This document shows positions 25,910 through 36,279 of a DNA stretch of 64,000 bases, piece after piece. The stretch comes from Welwitschia mirabilis (lineage: Eukaryota; Gnetophyta; Gnetopsida; Welwitschiales): positions 197,511,547 to 197,575,546 of the forward strand of contig JBOZIK010000001.1 of assembly GCA_051453625.1 (NCBI GenBank), written 5' to 3'. Position 1 is the first letter of the stretch; the number at the start of each line of letters is the position of its first letter. The notes under the pieces are model-generated. The model was not told where the DNA came from, made no database searches, and saw only the letters and a program-made list of their open reading frames with translations. Position numbers and translations under genes: made by a program.

Positions 25910-26860
25910 TTATAAGAGAATCTTCATCTTTTCAAAACTAGTTTTCCCTATTTGGAGTTCCCTTTTAAATCTAGTAATGGCATCCACCAAATTTACTCTA
26001 TTGTTTCCTAAATCTCTGCATAGGTGCTTCCCCGGTAACTGCAAAGTCTNNNATCCAGAATCTTCCAACACCTTACCCTGACTGTGTCCTCTTCTCTGTG
26101 TGCATGGGAATTGAAAGCCCAACTATTCCCAGGTAACTAGAGAAACCGCAAGACAATTTCAAAAATCTTACCTATGCCTCAAGACTTCCTCATAAGAAAT
26201 GCCCCACCACATTCTCCTGAATCCTCTCACATTAGATGGGCACTCCTAGAAGAGGTTCTTTACTGTCTTTGTATATTGCATGCACTACAACCTTTTGGTA
26301 CATTTAACCCGCTACTTCAAAGCCTCATCGCAGTTGACACCTTATTCTTAATAATCAACCACTTAATAACTGCGTTTGTGCCCATTGTTTTCTTGCGCCA
26401 CGTGTCCTCTAATAAATTATTTATCCCATCTATTTTTACCAAAAGCTCATCGGCAAGGCTTCTCCTATCATCTAAAAGTCTGGTCTCCTTTTCCCTGTTA
26501 ATGATGAATCCTATATTGCTAGTTATCTCATTCCATTTATTAATACCTATATTCGCTACTTTATTTTCCCTTTTAATGTAATTCATACCTTTGACGCTAA
26601 CACATGTTTTGAGCCTTGCTTTGGTCCTTTTTAATTTTGGAACTTTGTTCGAACTCGTACCATCTATACTTTTGAAGTCTAAAAGTGGGTATCCCCTCTC
26701 TCAAGTGATGAGACTTTCAACATTTTTTCACCCTTTACATAATGCTTTCCAAAAGGAGAATCCACTCTCTTGTCTTCCCACTCCTTGTATTTTCTTTTCA
26801 GTAGTTTTTTTCATGGGTTTCCCTCCTCTTTACTTCAAGATTATCTTAACTTAGGTAAGA
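25910..26860 (-). pseudogene. LINE B ORF2 C-terminal region
   Basis: On the minus strand an open stretch at 26586-26317 is followed by ECPSNVRGFRRMWWGISYEE near 26200, resembling the zf-RVT tail of plant L1 ORF2 (x-C-P-x(n)-R-x-x-W). An open frame at 26122-25910 continues with a basic segment. Stops and frameshifts intervene. The order after the RT fragments at 26.9-28.15 kb on the same strand supports membership of LINE B. Confidence 0.5.
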
Positions 26861-26899
26861 AACATACTATCTTTAACATCTTATACACTCTATCCCTTG

Positions 26900-28150
26900 A
26901 GCTCTATTGGTTTAGTTATTTCATCCTAAGCCACTAGATGAAATTTAGCACCATCTTTCCCTCCTGATTAGACAAAGTTCCTAATAATCCTCTTTAAAGT
27001 ATGGTTTTTTTCAAAAGTAAAATGCTACTTAAAGCATTGTATTTTACAATGACTAATACGATAGATTTAGCTAAAATTATGCCAGCCTTGCTTGAAAGGA
27101 AAGTGACATTATGAGAATTACATCTTCTCCATACCTTTTCAATCAAGTCTTCCCAAGATGTGATGTTATTCTATTTAAATAGAGGTATTCTTAAGTAGAC
27201 ATCCTTGTCTTTTCCTTTTTCCCTTCCTAAAGTTCTATAAATGATTTGTTGCACACTAGTCCAAATATTAAAATAACATACTCTATGCTTCATCTGGCTT
27301 ATTCTAGTCCCAACTCCTTTGAAAAGTTTGCTAATCGCTTCTTGATAACCTTGATTTGCTAGACATTGGCTTCTGAGAATATGATCAAGTCATCTACAAA
27401 ATTATTTACCAGAATCTTCATCCTATGGATTAACAGCTCTTTGCCTCCTTCTCTTATTATGTAATATTATAGCACAACCAAAACAATAATAAATAGGTAG
27501 AGTGAAAGGGGATTCCCCCTACCTCAAGCCCTCACTTATGTTAAAATACCTATGCATCTTCTAGTTAATTTTAAAAGTGAACTTCAGTATTCTTTGCATT
27601 TTCATAAATAGCTTAATAAATTTATCTAGAAGCCCTCTAGTTCTTAGGACATGTGTAAGGAAGCTCGAAGACACACTGTCATAAGCCTTCCTAATATCTC
27701 CTTTCAACATAGGCTCGTTTTTAAGTCTGTTGTAGAAAGTGGAAAATCTCATGATTGCAGATAACCTGATTAAGGATACTCTGGTTTTCCAAGAAGCCTA
27801 CCTAGTTAGGTTTCACCACTGTGTTCAAATAGGGTCTTATCCTACTTACCAAAACCTTTGAGAATAGCCTGTACAACACATTACATGCAATATTGCACTT
27901 CTTTTGCTTTTGCATTCTTTAGTATCATGATAACACGTATATTGCTTTGTCTATAAGGGATAGCCCCCTATTCAAGGGCCTTATTAAGTGCTGTCTCCAC
28001 TTAGTGCCCCAAATTTTCCAATATTTTTAATAAAATTTCATTGTCTACCCATCTAGTCCTTGATTTCAAATAACTTTCATTCCCTTTAAAAATTTCCATA
28101 TCTCATCCTTATCCAATCTTTCCCATAAAGTTGAAGGATTTTCCACCCTA
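26900..28150 (-). pseudogene. LINE B reverse transcriptase remnant
   Basis: Minus-strand reading gives, in order, WKFLKGMK, CNVLYRLFSKVLVSRIRPYL (the NvlYK-x-iSk-vla block), GFLENQSIL, EIFHFLQQT, then MLKGDIRKAYDSVSSSF at about 27705 (the lKxDixKAYDsV block with the first catalytic Asp), GLRxGESPFTLP (the GlRQGdPlSp block) and NNFVDDLIIFSE at about 27389-27403, the catalytic box with FADD changed to FVDD. Downstream YLRIPLFK and FLSSKAGIILAKS match the post-catalytic blocks. Stops occur where Trp or Gln is expected. The best clean frame is 27752-27561. It is an inactive L1-type RT. Confidence 0.85.
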
Positions 28151-28299
28151 GATTCTGCTCACAACTCATGTAAACTCTCTATGAAAACATTAGGCAGTTC
28201 ATGCTATTCGTGGTTTCTCTCTTGTCACTGTACTACTTTAATGGTATTAATTTTTTTCTAAAATTCACCAATTTTTAAAAAAAATTAAATACGTTTTTC

Positions 28300-29260
28300 C
28301 CATCCCTTAGCTAGTTCATGTGAGTCCTCTACCACCCATATAGTTCTTTTCATTTTCTCACTTTATGTAGCTCCCATAATTTTCCACACTCTTCTTCTTA
28401 CAAATCTACTCTCTTTTCCTAATCTTCCTGGAATCTTTTCATTTCATTCTTCAACACTTGCTTATTCTGAATCTCACCCCGCCCCACCCAAGCTTTTTCC
28501 ATTTCTTAAGCCAATGCTTAAGCCTTTGGAGGTTTTAATTCAGGGAAATAATTAGATTCTGATCATTGTGCTCCCATTCCCATGTAGAAATTGTTCCACT
28601 TCCTCTTCCTGCAGCTAGGCATTTTCAAAAGAGAAATGGAAGTTCTTTAGTTTTCTATCCTCTTATATTAAAAATATCAGTCCTTGTTCTAGACACCATC
28701 TACTATCCTTCACTAACATCCATTTCAGTAGCTTAGTAAAAACCAAAGCCCTATCTATTCTAAATAAAATCCTTTCTGCAACCTTTGTTCTGTTAGACTA
28801 GGTAAACTCTACTTGCTGAATTGGCATATCTAAAGCTTCAAATTGCTTATTAGCCCTTTTAGTTCTCTTACTCCTATATTTGTCCACTTGCTCCTCTCAT
28901 GTTTTTACCATTTATACAAAGTTTGAAATATATGTTGTTGTTTCTTGATTTATTCCTAAATTTTCTTCCACAACTTGTTCTTTTCTTCATTTTTTTAGGT
29001 TCTATAGATATTAGCTGGCCACTAATCTTTTAATGCAATTATATGGAACCACCTATTATTTCAAATTCTAGTATGCTCAATATTCTTTCGAATCATGGTA
29101 ATCACACCACCCACTGTGCCACAATTAGGCATCCACTTCATATTCCAATTCTTTCTAAAACTAATTAAATTAACTATCTTTTAAAAGTTAGTTTCTTGTA
29201 AGCAGACTATTTCAACTTATTAACTACTAATAAATCCCTATAAAGCTTTTTGTTTTGAGG
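28300..29260 (-). pseudogene. LINE B endonuclease remnant
   Basis: The minus strand reads VEIVCLQETNF near 29200, the lQETK block with an active-site Glu of APE-type endonucleases, followed by GTVGGVITMIRKN near 29110, the GGi-x-il block. Near 28760 it reads FRIDRALVFTKLLKW, the skLDRaLvs-x-x-W block. Intervening parts are broken by stops. It sits between ORF1 and RT of LINE B in the expected order and supplies the target-nicking domain. Not functional. Confidence 0.7.
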
Positions 29261-29703
29261 CTATTTTCATGGCTTTAGCTGAGTATATTCATTTATGCAT
29301 CTTTCTGGGAGTTTACTTGTCATATTTAGTAGGGGTTTTTTGGTGACTTATTTGCTATGTTTTTAGTTGCCTCCTTTTTTTCTTTATCTGCTTAGGTGGT
29401 CTTCTTATTTTCTTTAAAACTAAGTTATCAAAGCTTAGGTGCTCTGAATTTGTTTTTGAATCCTCTCACTCAGGGCTTATTAGGGAAGAGAACATGTTCT
29501 CTCTATTTTTATTTGTGCCTTTTGTCTATTTTGTTTTGCATGATTGTGTCTGGCCCTGTGACTTCTTCAGAGCATTCTGTTTTCCTTTGTTTATTTGAGT
29601 CTATTCCTTCTCAGTTCCCTCATTCGTTGCTAGTTTGACTATCATCTCCACCTTTTTCCTTCACAACATCATTTGGAAATCATCTGCGTCCTTTTTTGGA
29701 TCT

Positions 29704-30837
29704 AGAATATTATGTGTTGTGCCCATATTCTTTAGAGTGCTGATACTGTTTTGTTAGATAGTTCTCACTGGTATGACCTTTTCTTCTGCATTCCCTGTAG
29801 GACTTTTCTCTCACCATGGGACAGAGCCTCTCTGAGTTCCTTATCACATTGCAATAGGAACATGAAGGGTAGATATTCCCATACTCTACCTGTAACTTGA
29901 TCACTCCATAGCTATGTAAAATCTCAAAGTTTTGAATATTTTTAATTAGTGTGAGTTTGACCCAAGCATAAAATCTTATGAGTACCATTTTGGTACCACT
30001 GATTGTCATAGAATCAAGTTTTATCACTTCTACAAATTTGGACGCAAGATCACTGATGAACCCCTAATTCCATTGAACCCCTAATTCCATAGTGCCAGAC
30101 TAAGGCCTCTCAATTTCATCCAAATTCGTAATTTTGAAAAATTTTATTGAAATCCTTTTCCAGCCGCCACTAGCCTAAAGTGAGACCCCTTGCCCTAGAG
30201 AACCAAGGTTCCCTAGCCATGATGGAATTTAGAGCTTGTTTCGATTTAAAAATAAATAGGATCAAACCCTTTGCAAGAGAAATAACTTACACTGTATTTA
30301 CCCCTATTCACTTAATCACTATCCATTTGCTAATCACTTTTATATTTGGCCTCAGTCTAGTAGACATAAAAAAACGTACAAGACTAAATTTAAAGTGTTC
30401 TTCTATTGTCACATAATGTTCTAGGGCTGTTCAAATCTTAAACCTTCCATTTTCTTTGAAGAATTGCATAATAGAGGGCTCCATTGCCATGCCTCATATA
30501 GGATCCCTCTTCCCACTCCAGCTCATTCACCACTGTCTCTACCCTATGCTAAATCCTGAGCTTCCACAATTCCAACACCATCAAAACCTAATCTTGTTGT
30601 CTAACTTTTCCATCGCTAAAACCCATTTTGGTTCTGGTTCTTTCTCGTACAGTCCGGCTGCCCAAGCCTCTTGACCTCTACCCCTCATGTAGTAATGCCA
30701 TGTGCCACGTGTCTCTACCCCATGATACCCCTTCACGCCAAACCCTTTCAGCCCTCCCCTTGACCACTTCTTCTCCTTTGTGTGTCTTTCTTCTTTGCTT
30801 AAACCACATTGAAAAACTATGGTATGGATCGACATGA
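29704..30837 (-). pseudogene. LINE B ORF1 remnant (DUF4283 plus zinc knuckle)
   Basis: From about 30837 on the minus strand an open 84-codon stretch begins and leads into a region that reads SLVRFFMSTRLRPNIKVISKW, then KGLILFIFKSK and EPWFSRARGLTL, matching the order of the plant LINE DUF4283 domain. A clean 105-codon frame at 30027-29710 carries RFYAWVKLTLIKNI and VEYGNIYPSCSYC, the YE-x-lP-x-fC-x-x-C knuckle block. The protein would bind LINE RNA. In-frame stops are present. The likely 5' end of the LINE lies near 30.85 kb, beside the PhyH promoter array and pointing away from it. Confidence 0.7.
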
Positions 30838-30995
30838 CATTTTAAGTTGTAAGTTATAAGCAACTTAATTTTTTAAAAATGCAGGTCATTAGGAATAAAT
30901 ATTTGAAATGGCATGACATTTCAACATGTTATTGAATTATCATTTGTTCTAAAAGGAAAGCCACAACAAACATTATCTTATCCAAAACTACACAG

Positions 30996-31972
30996 GAATG
31001 CACATGATCATATCCAAAACTATGCATTATACTACGGAAACTTCAAAATACTAGTTATTTAATGGGAAGTTCAAATAAAGATAAAAGTCTTTGTTATCCA
31101 TCTTGATATCTATCAACTTGTTTGACTTTTCTTGTTTATTATCATTGGTGACACACAATGCGCATGATCTTATCCAAAACTATGCATGATACCACGAAAA
31201 CTTTAGAATATCAGTTATTTGACAAGCAATTTAACTAAAGACAAAAGTTTCTGTAATTTGGCTTACTATCTATCAACTCCTTCGCCATTTATTGTTTATC
31301 ATCGTGGGTGACACACGATGCACATGATCTTATCTGAAACAACATATGATATAAGGAAAACTTTAGAATATTAGTTATTATAGGTGAGGCATGATGTACA
31401 AGATCTTATCCACAACTAAGCATGCTACCTCGAAAACTTCAAAATATTTTGGCCGAGTGGCCATACCTAGCCACTGATATGTCTAAGACAGTGTTATACC
31501 TAATTTTTAAATATATTTAAAAAGGTTTATACTTTAAAATTATATTTTTAATTAAAAAATAATTTATGAAACATTAAACTTAATTAATTCAGAAATGGTA
31601 AACGTAATAAATATTAAAATGATAATTCTAAGTAATTTAAAAATGGTAAAGACTGATATATCTCGACCAACTTATATATATCCAATTATTTAACACTGTG
31701 GGGAGGCATAAGGTACATGATCTTATCCACAATTAAGCAGTTCAACTAAAGATGGAAGTCTTATCCGGTCTACTGTTAACTCCTTTGGCCTTTGTTGTTT
31801 ATCATAATGGGTGACGCAGGATGCACATAATCTCATCCAAAACTATGCATGAGACGGCGAAAACTTCAGAATACCAGTAATTTGCCTAGCAGTTCAACTA
31901 AAGATAAAAGTCTGTGGTATCCGGCCTAATATCTAGCAACTCCTTTGCCTTTTGTTGTTTATCATCGTGGTT
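30996..31972 (+). repeat. ~160-bp tandem repeat array in the PhyH promoter
   Basis: Units begin with a gcacatgatcttatccaaaac-type block at 31000, 31160, 31320, 31396, 31713 and 31823. The first three are spaced exactly 160 bp; later ones are shortened by deletion and by an AT-rich insert (31488-31699). Other shared blocks are gaaaactt(c/t)agaata, gttatttg, caatttaactaaaga(t/c)aaaag and cctttgccttttgttgtttatcat. The last unit ends about 25 bp before the chosen PhyH ATG, so the array forms the whole visible proximal promoter and 5' leader. No strong TATA box was recognised between the array and the ATG. Confidence 0.85.
31488..31699. mobile_element. MITE-like AT-rich insert inside the promoter array
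   Basis: A 212-bp AT-rich block with perfect 9-bp terminal inverted repeats, acagtgtta at 31488-31496 and taacactgt at 31691-31699. It interrupts the tandem array. A second imperfect inverted pair (ttggccgag near 31450, and the complement of ttggtcgag near 31665) lies around its borders. No clear target-site duplication is seen, so the MITE reading is tentative. Confidence 0.35.
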
Positions 31973-31997
31973 GAAATCTCAGGGCCGATCGCTTAGA

Positions 31998-32084
31998 ATG
32001 GCAGACAGAAGGAAGGGTGATGACTACATCATCACTCCTGAAGAAATTGAATTTTATCACCAGAATGGTTACGTTCACCTCAAG
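31998..32084 (+). CDS. Phytanoyl-CoA dioxygenase family protein, exon 1
   Basis: Exon 1 encodes 29 residues, MADRRKGDDYIITPEEIEFY at the start, ending NGYVHLK, followed by a GT donor (caag/gtaata). The segment IITPEEIEFYHQNGYVHLK matches the conserved N-terminal helix of PhyH-family Fe(II)/2-oxoglutarate oxygenases (lTpeqiefFxenGyvvlk). These enzymes hydroxylate acyl-CoA or other small substrates using O2 and 2-oxoglutarate. It ends in phase 0 and continues in exon 2 (GVLSEEEVNELEKEF). The ATG at 31998 is preferred over the in-frame ATG at 31914 because the codons between them fall in the tandem promoter repeat. No peroxisomal PTS2 signal is visible in this exon. Which PhyH subfamily it belongs to, and its substrate, cannot be told from the visible half. 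Confidence 0.85.
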
Positions 32085-32089
32085 GTAAT

Positions 32090-35020
32090 ACGCACGTTAT
32101 AGTGTTCTTCCAAAATTTCTTCCATTTCCAAGTTTATTTCCAAATATTTACTCTTTTATGTTAAGTTCCGTTGAATTTTGGTAGCTGCTGTTGGATTTTG
32201 CTTTTTCCGAGCCTAGATATATCGTGCAGTTGTTGCATTCGCGAGGATCGTGTTTTCGTGATCTGTGAACGCGAATGTAAGGTCATTTACCATTAAGACG
32301 AGAAAAGAAACTGGGACACCGCTCTGTTGCTTCTTTAGTAACATCAAAGCTTGTATTGCACTTCTATATCTACACACTTTTCCCTTAAGTGCACGCCTTC
32401 ACCCTAAAGAATCTCTATCTGTAAATTCAATCTTCTTTCTCTCTGAAGTCATTACAATGTTATGTTGATTGGGCAAATCCTTGCACAAACATGGATGTAA
32501 TCTTCCCAAGATTAGAGCAACTGAGATATTTGTCCATCCACAACTATACCACTACTATTTTAACTCATACTTAACGATTCACACATTAGTGAAGTTCAGA
32601 GATTTAGTATCCAATGTATAGAACGAGGAGAAAAGGCTACCGAGTATTCAGTCAATGCCCTTGTGTAACATACCAAGGTACTATACTTCTGTTCACGGTG
32701 CTGTTCTAAAGTCAGTTGTAAATGACAGTTTATGAGCAAAGATATATTATACATAAACTAATAGCTTCCCAAGGTCAACTACCATAGTTTATTCTATTAA
32801 GTTCCCATACCTCATGGAAGTTTAATTATCATGTTAGCAGTTACACTTGACCACTACACCACGATGCCAAATCAGCTTTCAACAAAGTCTTCGAAAGACA
32901 AAACAACGGAAACAGTTCCCAGTCTCCAGATATATAACATCAGTTGGTTTCATAAATGATACATGGTTAAGCATGATAACATAATGATAAAATACCACTA
33001 TGATCATGAGATATATTATAAAACAAATGAGACTAGGGTCACACCACCAAACATACACATGCAAAACATAAAAGTACTTAGAGAATTAAAAGATGCAATT
33101 GAAAGGATTGAATTGAACACAGAATAAGATAATGACTGCTGAACAGCAAATATGATGCCCCTTTACACGCTTTTGAAGTTTCTTCCTGGCTTTATGCATT
33201 TCTAACTTTTCTGCTTCTTCTTGTTGCTATCCTTCAAAAGTCTGATCATCATTTCATCGAGATTTGGTTTTAATGATTCTGCCTCTTCCTTTTCCAGCCT
33301 GTTTTTTCCCTCTTTGTTAAGCTATATAGTTATTGAGACTTGAAATGATGCCTTTTTATAATTCTCTCTCTTTACTACTTTTGAATGACCTTGTTTCCTG
33401 ATTTCCTGCATACCTTTTTGTGTTTTATCTATAACCAATGTAGCCTTCAACCCCATCAATTGTCTCCATAATGATTTGTTCCTTGCTTTATTCAGATAAT
33501 TATTACATATTGATCTTTTTTGGGCGACATCAAGGCAAAAACGATTGCTGGAACTTGCTGATTACTTTGTGAGTAAGCCACTCACTAAGCTCATGAGAGC
33601 AACTTACTCCCACTCAACACATTAGAGAAAAAATTCAAAACTTTCCAAAATTGAGAGGATTTTCACTTTTCACTTAACTATGTGCTTGACTTGTTGGTTA
33701 GATGAGTTTGGGAATAATTAACTTGTAACAAGTGAAAGAGAAAACTAAGGGATTTAAATCATTAATGTTTCCCTTTCTTTTATCCCTCTGATTGCTCAAA
33801 TCATATAACACGTTTATAAAGTATGAAGCATAGTTCTTAGATTTTGATTTGCCACCAGCCTTGGGGGAACGTAGTTTGGCCTTGGTATTTGAACTTCATC
33901 AAACTCGGCAAAAGTGGTGCAAACATGGAAAGGCTAAAAGAGTTTACAATGGCATGCCTTTTCTGACATTGTAAGTACTTTTATGGCTTTAAACAGGTTA
34001 ATAAGCACTTCTATGCAATAGATAAGTGCTGCAAATACTACAGGCACAATTAATATGTGTGTGTTACATGTATACATAGGTTTTAGCTATTGTTCTCTTG
34101 TATTTAAGAGTGAAAAAACATCAGATTAGTTAACAACTTTTGTAACACATGTCAAGTAGTGAAGTTAATAGGTTATTGTCTTATTGTAGTTTCTTTTGAT
34201 TTTTTTAAAAAAATGTCTAATGCAGAAACAATAAATTGGCCTGGAGTACAGTATCCATGGACCAACCACCACTGGGCTGGGGGCAATATAGATGGAGGTG
34301 GAATGTTTTAGAAAGATGGTTGTTGAAGCAAAGATGAGGTCTAAAAGTTATTAGGATAATGAATTATTATTACAACAATGCTAGGGTATTTATAAAATCA
34401 ACATAGAAAATAGATTAACTGATTAAGAAACTTTTAAAAATGTATGATAAACCCTAAATTGCAGCATCTTGTATGATTCATATGACATCTTTTGTAAGTC
34501 CAAATAGATTAAAATAGAAAAACATTAAGAACTCATAAAGGTAGAAACCCATCGCCTACAAATGCACTTTCTTCCTCCAATGTCTACTGCTTCCAAAAAC
34601 ATTAAGGACTTGACTTTTATATTAGTTCAGTCTTGACCTTCAGCAATATAGGTCATCATAATTTTTTTTAACCGATTCCAGAATTAAAATATACTTTTTC
34701 TAATTGTGATCTGTTGGGTCTTTCTTCCTTTTTGATATGATTCTGAGAGTCAACAACTCACTAGACTTGTCAAGTTTCATGAGTTCAGTGACTTTACAAC
34801 TCCTAGACTTGTCTCGGCTAGCTTAATCACATAGATGCATTCAGCTCGGCAGACTCGCAACTCACCCAGACTCATTGCAAGTTTTGTGAGTTTGATGCTA
34901 CTAGCATGCAATCAAGGATCACTTTGGAATTGGAACTTTTTTCTACCCTAAATTTGTGATTAATATAAATGATGTGAATCAGAATAGAATTGTGATTCCC
35001 TAGGAATTGTGGTTCTAAAC
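32090..35020. other. Intron 1, first part: no recognised element besides the minus-strand remnant
   Basis: AT-rich intronic sequence. Apart from the coding-like piece at 33202-33535, nothing with family-specific motifs was seen on either strand. Small open frames (32265-32468, 32879-33064) lack any support. Confidence 0.5.
33202..33535 (-). pseudogene. Unidentified coding remnant, C-terminal part, antisense in intron 1
   Basis: On the minus strand a single frame runs from about 33535 to a TAG at 33202-33204 with only one internal stop. It reads LDVAQKRSICNNYLNKARNK, then LWRQLMGLKATLVIDK and a strongly charged, Lys/Glu-rich end (RLEKEEAESLKPNLDEMM, LLKDSNKKKQKS). The composition, with a helical basic tail, suggests a real protein C-terminus rather than chance. 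I do not recognise the family. It could be a retrocopy fragment of a host gene or a retroelement part. Confidence 0.4.
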
Positions 35021-35025
35021 TTGGA

Positions 35026-35265
35026 GATCACTATTTGGACTAGAATTGTGATTCTTGCACTTGCTGTGATTTTGTGCTAACTGAAATTTTATAGGGCAAA
35101 AAGCTCTGAAGTTAGTTTTAAAAATTGATTTGCTGAGACGCTTGGACATTTTCTCAATTGTGAACTTGTCAGGAGGAGTAGAAGGTTCATTTTACAAAGA
35201 AATCAAGAAAAACAACAAAGAAGAAAATAGAAAAAACAAGCGTTAACACATAAATTTATTCCCTT
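35026..35265 (+). repeat. Direct repeat, copy 1 (~240 bp)
   Basis: It starts gatcactatttggactagaa and includes gaaattttatagggcaaaaa, caattgtgaactt and a poly-purine end (aagaaaaacaacaaagaag). It is clearly similar to 35690-35957. The two copies flank a ~425-bp segment that holds the LTR-like sequence with a heat-shock element. Confidence 0.7.
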
Positions 35266-35319
35266 TGTAATGTTATGTTTGATTCTTATTTCCTTTAGAT
35301 ATATATATACATATACATA

Positions 35320-35687
35320 TGTTACTGTAGAAAATGATTTTTAAATTGTCGCCTTGGGATTTGGCATAGCCTTTTAAAGATTTTGTGGAGGTTAGCCGGT
35401 TCTTGTAATTAAAGGGAATAAGTCTAGAGTGTTCTAGAAGGTTCTACCCTCCATCTATTTAATCCCCTTGTAAGGACAAAATTTGGTTGGATGAGTGATT
35501 CTTGCAGAAAGAGGTTGGGAGCTGAAGGTTGAAGCTTTTTCTTCACTTGCCTATAAGTTTTTCTGTCCAATAAGAGCTCTGCACTACTTTCTTGTGAATG
35601 TTTACCTTGGCGTTTGAGGGTATTACTATGTAAGTCTCTCTATGTCTTTTTTGTCTGTATTTGTCTTTTTGCTGTCATTTCTTAACA
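35320..35687 (+). mobile_element. Solo-LTR-like segment
   Basis: It starts TGTTACTG and ends CTTAACA, giving TG...CA ends with a 5-bp inverted terminus (TGTTA/TAACA). It contains a heat-shock element, a TATA-like tatttaa at 35456-35462 and GT-rich 3' sequence typical of an LTR R/U5 region. No matching target-site duplication was found (acata versus gggat), so the borders are uncertain. The flanking direct repeats may instead indicate a small TRIM-like structure. Confidence 0.4.
35431..35446 (+). promoter_or_regulatory. Perfect three-unit heat-shock element
   Basis: gTTCtaGAAggTTCta fits the nTTCnnGAAnnTTCn consensus bound by heat-shock transcription factors; an imperfect fourth unit (GAG) precedes it. 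A TATA-like tatttaa begins 10 bp downstream. The sites fit an LTR promoter of the heat-responsive kind; activity is inferred only. Confidence 0.6.
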
Positions 35688-35689
35688 GG

Positions 35690-35957
35690 GATCACAAGTT
35701 AGACTAGAATTGTGCTTCATGTGCTTCTTGTAATTTCATGCAAACTGAAATCTTATAGTGGAAGAACTCCAAAATTAGTTTCAAAAATTGATTCTTTGTG
35801 CTGATTGGACATTTTGACAATTGTGAGCTGATTGAACATTTTGACAATTGCGAAGTTGCGAAGAGAAGTAAAAGGTTCATGTTACAAATAAAACTAGAAA
35901 AACAATAAATAAGAAAATAGCTGGAACAAGTATGAAAGCGTAAATTTACGTCTCCAA
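35690..35957 (+). repeat. Direct repeat, copy 2
   Basis: It starts gatcacaagttagactagaa and ends near gcgtaaatttacg, parallel to copy 1 (35026-35265). It carries a small internal duplication (gctgattggacattttgacaattgtga twice in variant form). Confidence 0.7.
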
Positions 35958-36279
35958 TGCATAGGGGAAAGCCATGGACGATATGTAGACCTCTTGCTAT
36001 CACAAAACAATGCTAAGTATAATGTCACTCAAGCAAGTACATAGCATCTGAAAAAATGAATTGCATATCGTGCAACCCCAAACAAAGTTTTAAATACATT
36101 TTTGCAACCAAAGAACCCTAAAGATTATTTGGATTAGGTCCCTTTGTACAATTTTTAAATAAAACACCTCCTAAAGTGATTTTATAACTTAGACACCTAC
36201 AAAATGTGGTCAACTTTAAAATATAACAAAAAGGTACTATTGGTACCAAATTTAAACACCCATTAGCCTAGGATCCTTC

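Larger units (their letters stand above)
25910..30840 (-). mobile_element. LINE B (L1-type), nearly complete, inactive
   Basis: ORF1, endonuclease, RT and zf-RVT blocks appear in the canonical order on the minus strand over about 4.9 kb. Multiple stops and frameshifts and the FVDD change show it is dead. The 3' end, poly-A tail and target-site duplication could not be identified. Confidence 0.75.

Noticed and set aside
30996-31460. CRISPR-like array
   Set aside because: The repeats are ~160 bp, contiguous and diverged, without short spacers, and the context is a plant genome.
31914-31997. Upstream in-frame ATG extending the PhyH protein by 28 residues
   Set aside because: The added codons are part of the 160-bp promoter repeat and do not resemble the family's N-terminus.
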